The notes under the pieces are model-generated. The model did no database searches, was not told the origin of the DNA, and was given only the letters and a program-made list of their open reading frames with translations. Position numbers and translations under genes: made by a program. A stretch of 64,000 nt of DNA, taken from assembly GCF_003515775.1 (NCBI RefSeq), contig NZ_QWEI01000001.1:926692-990691 (forward strand). Direction: 5' to 3'. Position 1 is the first letter of the stretch; every line of letters starts with the position of its first letter. Shown in pieces: positions 58,397 to 64,000 of the stretch. The DNA is from Ureibacillus yapensis. Lineage in GTDB: Bacteria; Bacillota; Bacilli; Bacillales_A; Planococcaceae.

Positions 58397-59389
58397 ATGA
58401 ACTGGATTACACTTGCTCAGGAAGTTATTGAAGGAAAAATCTTGAACGACGAAGAGGCAATGGCCATTTTACAAGCGGATGATGATGAATTATTGCCGCT
58501 TATGCAAGGTGCCTTTACCATTCGAAAACATTATTATGGCAAAAAAGTAAAGCTGAATATGATCATGAATGCAAAAAGTGGCTACTGCCCGGAAAACTGC
58601 GGCTATTGCTCGCAATCATCCATCTCTACCGCACCAATCGAAAAATATCCATTTATTACGAAAGAAGAAATTCTAGCCGGTGCCAAGCAAGCTTTTGAGA
58701 ATAAAATCGGTACATTTTGTATCGTTGCCAGCGGCCGGGGCCCAACACGCAAAGATGTGAATGTCGTGAGTGAAGCTGTCAAAGAAATCAAAGATAAATA
58801 CGGATTGAAAGTATGCGCATGCTTGGGATTATTAAAAGATGAACAAGCAGAGCAGCTAAAAGAATCCGGTGTGGACCGCTACAACCATAACTTGAACACA
58901 TCATCCCGCCACCATGATTATATTACAACATCCCATACGTACGAAGATCGTGTAAACACGGTGGAAATTGCGAAAAAACACGGCCTATCCCCTTGTTCCG
59001 GCGCGATTATCGGCATGAAAGAAACAAAAGAGGATGTGATCGATATTGCCCGTGCATTACATGCGCTTGATGCAGATTCGATTCCGGTTAACTTCTTGAA
59101 TGCCATCGATGGAACAAAATTGGAAGGCACTAAAGAGTTGAACCCTCGCTATTGCTTAAAGGTGTTAGCTTTATTCCGCTATATCAACCCGACAAAAGAG
59201 ATTCGAATCGCAGGTGGCCGTGAAATAAACCTTGGCTCTTTACAGCCGCTAGGTTTGTATGCAGCCAACAGTATTTTCGTCGGCGATTATTTAACAACAG
59301 CCGGGCAAGAAGAAAATCAAGATTATACGATGTTAAGAGATTTAGGTTTTGAAATCGAGCTTGCTGAAAAACAGGCTGCTCTTTTATAG
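58397..59389 (+). CDS. bioB: biotin synthase
   Basis: A 330-residue radical-SAM enzyme that inserts sulfur into dethiobiotin. The [4Fe-4S] cysteines are Cys64, Cys68 and Cys71 (GYCPENCGYCSQS). YNHNLNTS and the conserved ARG-type region RIAGGREINL are present. It lies 12 bp after bioY. No bioA, bioD or bioF is nearby, so it may act on dethiobiotin made elsewhere or imported. AAAGGGGTCATAGT precedes the ATG. Confidence 0.95.
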   Translation: MNWITLAQEVIEGKILNDEEAMAILQADDDELLPLMQGAFTIRKHYYGKKVKLNMIMNAKSGYCPENCGYCSQSSISTAPIEKYPFITKEEILAGAKQAFENKIGTFCIVASGRGPTRKDVNVVSEAVKEIKDKYGLKVCACLGLLKDEQAEQLKESGVDRYNHNLNTSSRHHDYITTSHTYEDRVNTVEIAKKHGLSPCSGAIIGMKETKEDVIDIARALHALDADSIPVNFLNAIDGTKLEGTKELNPRYCLKVLALFRYINPTKEIRIAGGREINLGSLQPLGLYAANSIFVGDYLTTAGQEENQDYTMLRDLGFEIELAEKQAALL

Positions 59390-59402
59390 TCAAAGAACAT
59401 AT

Positions 59403-59460
59403 AACGCACATTTATGGGAGGCTTTCCGCTCATTAATGTGTGTTTTTATTTTAGCCTCCC
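59403..59460 (+). terminator. terminator after bioB
   Basis: AACGCACATT pairs with AATGTGTGTT before TTTATTTT. A second, overlapping stem GGGAGGCT (59416-59423) with AGCCTCCC (59453-59460) is also perfect. Confidence 0.75.
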
Positions 59461-59543
59461 CTACTCGTTGCATTTTTAATGAAAAACGATTGAATTCCTT
59501 TGGAGCGGGAATAGTTAGGTGTGTATAGATAAGGAGTGATCTT

Positions 59544-60854
59544 ATGGAAAAGTTTGATGCCATTATCATTGGATTCGGCAAAGCCGGTAAAACACTTGCC
59601 GGGTTTTTAGCAAAAAAGAATTGGAAAGTGGCGCTTATAGAAAAAGATGCAGCAATGTATGGAGGTACTTGCATTAACATCGCATGTATCCCGACAAAAA
59701 CCATTCGCCATGATGCGCTGAACGGCAAACCCTACACTGACTCCATCGAACGGAAAACAAATGTCGTTGAAAAGCTCCGTGACAACAACTTTAATAACTT
59801 GAATAATCTTGATCAAGTAACGGTTTTTAATGGATTCGCTTCTTTTGTAAAAGACCATGTGCTGGCGGTGGAATTAGAGGATAAAACCATTGAAATAACA
59901 TCCGACCATATATTTATCAATACCGGCTCACAGACGGCTGTTCCACCAATTGAAGGTGTCGATTTGCCTGGCGTTTATACAAGCACCACATTATTGGATG
60001 AACAGCAGCTTCCAAAATCGCTTGCCATAATTGGCGGCGGCTATATTGGTTTGGAATATGCCAGCATTTATCGTCGTTTCGGAGCAATTGTCACGGTCAT
60101 TGTTTCAGGCGAATCCGTATTGCTTCACGAGGATGAAGAAATTCGCGAGGCTGCAATAAAGGAAATGCAAAATCAAGGCATTCAATTTGTCAATAATGCC
60201 CATGCCGAAAAAATCGAAGAAGGCTTGATTGTCCATTGTTCAAATGGAGAAAAAGTGGAGGCAGAGGCAGTACTGATTGCAACTGGCCGAAAGCCTAATA
60301 TCAAAAAACTGGGGTTGGAAAATACATCAATTGAAGTCAAAGATGGTGCCATTGTGGTAGATGAACATTTACAAACTACAGTGCCGAATACCTTTGCATT
60401 GGGAGATGTTCGCGGCGACTTCCAATTTACGTATACATCGTTGGATGATTTCCGCATTGTGAAAAGCAAACTCTTTGAAGAAGGTTCATACACATCGGCT
60501 TCTCGCGGGGAAGTTCCCTATTCTTTATTTATCGACCCTCCATTTGCCCGGATTGGACTTACCATGAAACAGGCACAGGAAAAGGGATTGAGTGTTCTAG
60601 AAGGCAAGGTCGACTTGAAAACGCATCCCTATAATCACGTCACGGATGATTTGAGGGGACTATTTAAAGTGGTAGTCAATGCTGAAAATAAGCAAATCCT
60701 CGGCGCTTCTTTATTCGGAGCCCAATCCCCTGAACTGGTGAATATGATCAAGCTTGCGATGGATGCAAAAGTCCCCTTCACCCATTTACGAGACCAAGTA
60801 TATACCCACCCTACAATGAGTGAAGTATTTAATAATTTATTCGATGTTAAATGA
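59544..60854 (+). CDS. rclA: RclA-type pyridine nucleotide-disulfide oxidoreductase (probable hypothiocyanous acid reductase)
   Basis: A 436-residue flavoprotein: FAD motif IIGFGKAGKT (8-17), redox disulfide Cys43-Cys48 (GGTCINIACIP), NADP-type motif GGGYIGLEYA (about 169-178), ALGDV FAD motif and a dimerisation domain ending in YTHPTMSEVFNNL. The IGFGKAGKTLA...AMYGGTCINI signature is specific for RclA, which in E. coli and Gram-positive relatives reduces hypothiocyanous acid or related oxidants using NAD(P)H. It is monocistronic. AAGGAGTGATCTT precedes the ATG. Confidence 0.87.
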   Translation: MEKFDAIIIGFGKAGKTLAGFLAKKNWKVALIEKDAAMYGGTCINIACIPTKTIRHDALNGKPYTDSIERKTNVVEKLRDNNFNNLNNLDQVTVFNGFASFVKDHVLAVELEDKTIEITSDHIFINTGSQTAVPPIEGVDLPGVYTSTTLLDEQQLPKSLAIIGGGYIGLEYASIYRRFGAIVTVIVSGESVLLHEDEEIREAAIKEMQNQGIQFVNNAHAEKIEEGLIVHCSNGEKVEAEAVLIATGRKPNIKKLGLENTSIEVKDGAIVVDEHLQTTVPNTFALGDVRGDFQFTYTSLDDFRIVKSKLFEEGSYTSASRGEVPYSLFIDPPFARIGLTMKQAQEKGLSVLEGKVDLKTHPYNHVTDDLRGLFKVVVNAENKQILGASLFGAQSPELVNMIKLAMDAKVPFTHLRDQVYTHPTMSEVFNNLFDVK

Positions 60855-60906
60855 TTGGAGCATGGACAATTTAAGCGGCAAGCCAAGTGTGACCTTCGAA
60901 ATGATG

Positions 60907-60945
60907 AAAGTGTCCTTCACACAGGGTGAGGGACACTTTTCTTTC
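60907..60945 (+). terminator. terminator of the rclA gene
   Basis: AAAGTGTCCTTCAC and GGTGAGGGACACTTT pair with one bulge and are followed by TCTTTCGTTTTT. Confidence 0.85.
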
Positions 60946-61066
60946 GTTTTTCACAAATTCGGCTCATATTCGATATAGTTAGCTTTCATTTCGGCGTTGA
61001 ACGGCTCTTTTCGGTTGGTGCTCAGACTTTTTGCCTTTCATTCCTTACAAGAAGAGCACGAAAACA

Positions 61067-61762
61067 TTATGTCGTTTGAACCTGCATATATACCTCTTCA
61101 AATGGCTGAACAATTACAAAACCGTCTCCTTCAAATCTCATTTGAATGGATTCGCCGCTTCCCCTTCCAAGGAAAGTCTTAAATGAAATGTCTGTCTGAA
61201 ACTCAGGCGTCAAATTTCCAGACCATGCAATTGTAGCATTAGGGTCTGTGATGATTGGCTTGCCTGGTGAAACCCGTAATGTAAGCGGTTCGTAATGGGA
61301 CGTAATGGCCACCAGCCCTGTTCCTTCACAGCGAACATTAAATAATCCCCCCGCCATCATTCCAGCGATTTTCCTCATCAATTTAATATCATGTTGAATG
61401 GAAGGCTCAAAGGCAAGAAGATCATTTCCGTTCACATAAATGGCCTCATTTTGTAAATGAAGAATGATAATTTTCTTTCCTTTGTCCGCCAGATACAATT
61501 TCCCCTGCCCGGTTGCTTTCATAAGTGACGTTCCCTCGCCGGTAAAGGCCTTTTTGAACATTGTGCCAATGCCATGCTCCAAGAGCCCTTCTCGTTCAAA
61601 TTTGATTTTACCGTTATAGGCAATCATGGAACCGGCTTTTGCCCAAACCATTTGTTCAAGATTCACCTCTAAAATACGCGGCGTTTCTAATTCAAAAAAC
61701 CCTTCCCCTTTATCGATTTGCTCAGTATTTTTAATAAATTCATTGATTGAAAACCGACTCAT
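61067..61762 (-). CDS. AIM24-family protein
   Basis: A 231-residue all-beta protein of the AIM24/TIGR00266 type: QMVWAKAGSMIAYNGKIKFER, GTSLMKATGQGKLYLADKGKKI and a C-terminal LGRGSGESIQMRFEGDGFVIVQP. Function is unknown in bacteria; the mitochondrial relative affects membrane organisation. The ATG at 61762 with AAAAAGGAGGCGTTGGGT is chosen over a longer frame from 61843 whose hydrophobic leader lacks a ribosome site. Confidence 0.87.
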   Translation of the reverse strand: MSRFSINEFIKNTEQIDKGEGFFELETPRILEVNLEQMVWAKAGSMIAYNGKIKFEREGLLEHGIGTMFKKAFTGEGTSLMKATGQGKLYLADKGKKIIILHLQNEAIYVNGNDLLAFEPSIQHDIKLMRKIAGMMAGGLFNVRCEGTGLVAITSHYEPLTLRVSPGKPIITDPNATIAWSGNLTPEFQTDISFKTFLGRGSGESIQMRFEGDGFVIVQPFEEVYMQVQTT

Positions 61763-62045
61763 ACCCAACGCCTCCTTTTTACATATACATAAAATTATGT
61801 TAATAAGTTTCAAAAAAGCCCAATCGGGTAACCTTAAAAACATAACGATTTTTTATTAAAGTACAATTGTTCAATTTTTTGTCAATTGACGATAAATACC
61901 AATAATTTCTTTCTTTAAACTTAACTATGTTAGCGCTATAATATTTTTATTAAAAGCCGCTATTTCTTCTAATTTTGAATGTTCTAGCTATTCTGTTCAA
62001 TTTTTTAAGCAGTTGGTTAAATAAAATAATGCTGGGTGAATAACG

Positions 62046-62246
62046 ATGGAACTAACGAATAAAGAACTTGCCACATTGTATGTTAAATATAAGAAGCAAA
62101 AGAAATATTATAAAAAAAGGCAAAGAGTTTCTATATACGATTTAAATCATTTTTTCGAATGCAAAAAATGCCTGGATTTAGTCAAGCTCGAAATGCAAAG
62201 AAGAGGCTTGAAGAAAAAACAGGCTAAGAAACTCAGCAGCTTTTAA
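62046..62246 (+). CDS. small basic protein, unknown
   Basis: 66 residues, strongly basic, with YVKYKKQKKYYKKRQRV in the first half and KKKQAKKL at the end, and two Cys in FECKKCLDLVK. The charge suggests nucleic-acid or membrane association. The ribosome site (GGGTGAATAACG) is weak, so the gene is less certain than its neighbours. A TATAAT-like element lies near 61938. I do not recognise the family. Confidence 0.5.
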   Translation: MELTNKELATLYVKYKKQKKYYKKRQRVSIYDLNHFFECKKCLDLVKLEMQRRGLKKKQAKKLSSF

Positions 62247-62272
62247 GATATGAAATCTAACCAAAAAACAGG

Positions 62273-62301
62273 TTGACAAAAAAGAGAATTCTTCATATAG
62301 T
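62273..62301 (+). promoter_or_regulatory. sigma-A promoter of the manganese riboswitch leader
   Basis: Perfect TTGACA (62273-62278) and TATAGT (62296-62301) are separated by 17 bp. The start is predicted near 62308, giving a leader of about 335 nt. Confidence 0.85.
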
Positions 62302-62325
62302 TGAACTAACTTAATTGAATCGTTC

Positions 62326-62422
62326 TCCTAAAGGGGAGTAGCTTTTACAACAAAGTCGTCATTTCGGAAGATTGCCTTCCCGGCTTTATTGGCAGCAATA
62401 CGCTGTTAGCAAGACCTTTACC
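62326..62422 (+). ncRNA. yybP-ykoY manganese riboswitch (aptamer)
   Basis: The leader contains the family-defining AAAGGGGAGTAGC (62330-62342), AAAGTCGTCA (62352-62361), CCGGCTTTATTGGC and the TTAGCAAGACCTTT end (62406-62419). The order and spacing match the yybP-ykoY aptamer, which binds Mn2+ between loops L1 and L3. The closing stem AAAGG/CCTTT shares its 3' strand with the terminator that follows, so Mn2+ binding should prevent termination. It precedes a TerC/YkoY exporter, the usual target. Confidence 0.92.
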
Positions 62423-62488
62423 TAAAATGGTAAAGGTCTTTTGTGTTTTTTAACCTTTACCATTTCTGGTAAAGGTTTTTTCTTTTCT
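62411..62488 (+). terminator. two consecutive terminators of the riboswitch expression platform
   Basis: Terminator 1: AAGACCTTTACC / GGTAAAGGTCTT (62411-62440), followed by TTGTGTTTTTT. Terminator 2: AACCTTTACC / GGTAAAGGTT (62452-62476), followed by T-rich sequence. The arms CCTTTACC and GGTAAAGG are identical in both, so the 3' arm of the first can pair with the 5' arm of the second. Confidence 0.88.
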
Positions 62489-62643
62489 TAAAGGTCTTTT
62501 TAGACTTATATGAACGGCAAAAATTGAGAAATCTATTTGATATTGAATGGAGTTGATCAATGTTCATTAACTCATCCAAATCACATTACACCAGACATAA
62601 ACAGTTTGATGCTAGATCAATTTAACATGAGGAGGAATAATCA

Positions 62644-63408
62644 TTGGATATATCATTGTTATTGGAATATGGTTGGGTATTGCTGCTTTTAGTTGCCCTG
62701 GAAGGGCTTCTTGCAGCGGATAATGCGCTCGTATTGGCGATTATGGTGAAACACCTTCCGGATAAAGAACGAAAAAAGGCGCTCTTTTATGGATTGGCAG
62801 GAGCCTTTGTTTTCCGTTTTGCTTCATTATTTATCATTTCATTCCTTGTGGATGTATGGCAAATTCAAGCATTGGGTGCACTTTACCTTCTATTCATTTC
62901 AATTAATCATATCGTTCGGAAGGTTGTCTTTAAAAAGAATAAAGAGGAATCCGAAGAAAAAGAAAAGAAGAAATCAGGCTTTTGGGGAACAGTTATTAAG
63001 GTGGAGCTAGCAGATATCGCTTTTGCGATTGACTCAATTCTTGCTGCCGTTGCCTTGGCAATGACATTGCCCGACACACCGCTACCGGCAATCGGTGGAT
63101 TGGATGGAGGAAAATTCATCGTCATCTTCTTGGGTGGTTTAATCGGATTAGTCATTATGCGTTTTGCAGCAAACCTGTTTGTCAAATTGCTGCAACAAAG
63201 ACCGGGACTTGAAATTGCTGCCTTTGCCATTGTTGGCTGGGTAGGCGTTAAGCTGTTAGTCTTGACTTTATCACACCCTGAAATTGGCGTCCTTTCCTAT
63301 GAGTTCGCCCATTCCACAGGATGGAAACTGTTCTTCTATGGCGTATTGATTCTGATCGCAGCAGCCGGCTGGTTCTTGTCAAAAGGCAAGAATCAACCAA
63401 CAGAATAA
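62644..63408 (+). CDS. ykoY: TerC/YkoY-family membrane protein (manganese exporter)
   Basis: A 254-residue protein with seven or so helices. LEGLLAADNALVLAIMVKHLP (residues 18-38) and AFAIDSILAAVALAMT carry the two Asp-containing membrane motifs of the TerC/Alx group, and a basic cytoplasmic loop KKNKEESEEKEKKK lies between them. YkoY-type proteins export Mn2+ and help metallate exported proteins; control by the Mn2+ riboswitch upstream fits this. It starts with TTG after GAGGAGGAATAATCA. Confidence 0.92.
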   Translation: MDISLLLEYGWVLLLLVALEGLLAADNALVLAIMVKHLPDKERKKALFYGLAGAFVFRFASLFIISFLVDVWQIQALGALYLLFISINHIVRKVVFKKNKEESEEKEKKKSGFWGTVIKVELADIAFAIDSILAAVALAMTLPDTPLPAIGGLDGGKFIVIFLGGLIGLVIMRFAANLFVKLLQQRPGLEIAAFAIVGWVGVKLLVLTLSHPEIGVLSYEFAHSTGWKLFFYGVLILIAAAGWFLSKGKNQPTE

Positions 63409-63414
63409 TGCATT

Positions 63415-63450
63415 GAAGCCATCGTGAAATTGAATTCTCGATGGCTTTTT
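63415..63450 (+). terminator. terminator of ykoY
   Basis: GAAGCCATCG pairs with CGATGGCTTT and runs into TTTTAT. Confidence 0.88.
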
Positions 63451-63456
63451 ATGGTA

Positions 63457-63486
63457 TGAAAAAAGCACTCTTCGGTGAGAGTGCTT
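63457..63486 (-). terminator. minus-strand terminator hairpin
   Basis: AAGCACTCT and AGAGTGCTT flank a 6-nt loop; the A-run on the plus strand gives T6 on the minus strand. It would end transcription entering from the right through the repeat element. Confidence 0.75.
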
Positions 63487-63504
63487 AAAAGTCAATGTTA
63501 TGTT

Positions 63505-63785
63505 AATTAATCAAATTCGCCTTGGCGTATTTGTGACTGTCGCTTTGCTTTCGTCACAGTCAAAACATATGTGACTGTCGCTTTGCTTTCGTCACAGTCA
63601 AAACATATGTGACTGTCGCTTTGCTTTCGTCACAGTCAAAACATATGTACCTGTCGCTTCGCTTTCGGTACAGCCAAAACATATGCGTCCAGATTTTATC
63701 GAGCTCGCTCGATAATCTACCTTTAAAAATCTGTGACTTCCGCCGGTGGCATTTATTTCATTCAGTCGTCTGCTGAATGAAATAA
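63505..63785 (-). repeat. interspersed palindromic element family R1, copy B
   Basis: Reverse complement of the family found at 28938-29129. The order on the minus strand is a TTTCATTCAG/CTGAATGAAA hairpin, CCGGCGGAAGTCACAG, TTTTTAAAGG, an ATCGAGCGAGCTCGAT palindrome, AATCTGGACGCA, then the 38-bp tandem units, and finally AAATACGCCAAGGCG. The 38-bp units interrupt it exactly where copy A has none. Confidence 0.85.
63533..63684 (+). repeat. four tandem 38-bp hairpin units
   Basis: Units start at 63533, 63571, 63609 and 63647. The first three are GTGAC-N14-16-GTCAC hairpins followed by AGTCAAAACATAT. In the fourth both arms change together to GTACC and GGTAC while the loop CTTYGCTTTC stays. 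The hairpin at 39632-39656 is a further relative with GCGCC/GGCGC arms. Not a CRISPR: no unique spacers. Confidence 0.88.
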
Positions 63786-64000
63786 GGCAAAGCCGCCTTG
63801 CCGTAATATTATAGAAAGTTTTAAACCACCACTCCTCAAAGTGGGTGTTCGCAGAAGATTTCCTGTTTATCGTCATCCACAAAAGTGTGACGCCCGCCAT
63901 TCCCTCTTCGATCTAAAACTCCCTTTTACAGCTTAAAGGTTAAAACTTAATATTCTACGTACAACGCAGCTTTAATATTATATTACACCGAAGTATCAAT
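63786..64000. other. window end, no assignable gene
   Basis: About 215 bases. A minus-strand frame spanning 63598-63900 runs through the repeat units and is not credited as a gene. TACACCGAAGTATCAAT at the very end could belong to a feature outside the window. No tRNA or terminator was recognised. Confidence 0.4.

Noticed and set aside
60997..61182. 61-codon plus-strand frame after rclA
   Set aside because: It overlaps the 3' end of the AIM24 gene on the other strand and has no ribosome site.
63533..63684. Four 38-bp tandem repeats as a CRISPR array
   Set aside because: The repeats are directly adjacent with no unique spacers, and no cas genes are present.
63598..63900. 100-codon minus-strand frame near the window end
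   Set aside because: It runs through element R1 and the hairpin units; coding potential there is incidental to the repeat.

Overview
The window reads as chromosome of an AT-rich, endospore-forming Bacillales. The closest fit is the Planococcaceae / former Lysinibacillus-Solibacillus-Ureibacillus group, but I cannot fix the genus by eye. Evidence: strong Shine-Dalgarno sequences, sigma-A promoters, rho-independent terminators after most units, sspH, CotF-family coat genes, an Spx-family protein, a BirA box and a CcpA-type cre. I found no rRNA or tRNA genes, no CRISPR array, no prophage and no intact insertion sequence.

1-8.8 kb is an aromatic-acid catabolic island. Two IclR regulators flank a probable 3-hydroxybenzoate 6-hydroxylase. 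Next come a fumarylpyruvate/maleylpyruvate hydrolase and gentisate 1,2-dioxygenase, then a complete three-gene TRAP transporter. The logic is import of the aromatic acid, hydroxylation to gentisate, ring cleavage, and hydrolysis to pyruvate plus a C4 acid. No maleylpyruvate isomerase is present. Candidate operators lie at the hydroxylase start site and below the TRAP promoter, the latter beside a cre site.

8.8-24.3 kb is mixed housekeeping: a Na/Pi cotransporter, a spore-coat pair whose second member carries a 14-fold QQQNS repeat, topoisomerase III, a class B PBP, a PLP aminotransferase, a DUF1541 lipoprotein, a staygreen-family protein, SelO, a MATE pump and a flavin reductase.

24.4-38.9 kb holds a cation/proton antiporter, an SDR-like protein, a PseG-like orphan, an ABC-F ATPase, a NERD-domain protein next to 21-bp iteron-like repeats, an Spx paralogue without its second redox cysteine, a MarR regulator, a polar amino-acid ABC operon, an apparently orphan ECF sigma factor and an M20 dipeptidase.

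39-55.5 kb starts with a gene-free kilobase rich in palindromes. It continues with heme O synthase, an AbrB-family membrane protein, a PAS-PAS-GGDEF-EAL protein, two GNATs, sspH with two Asn/Lys-rich small proteins, an MDR oxidoreductase, YitT, DoxX with a twin operator, DUF2071, an old-yellow-enzyme homologue, Tag glycosylase, and a DHA2 efflux pump with its TetR regulator.

55.8-64 kb holds a coat-coat-alcohol dehydrogenase operon, bioY-bioB under a BirA box, an RclA-type flavin disulfide reductase, an AIM24 protein, and a yybP-ykoY manganese riboswitch with two consecutive terminators ahead of a TerC/YkoY exporter.

Three families of intergenic palindromic elements recur. In them stem sequences change in complementary fashion while loops stay fixed, which indicates selection for hairpin structure.
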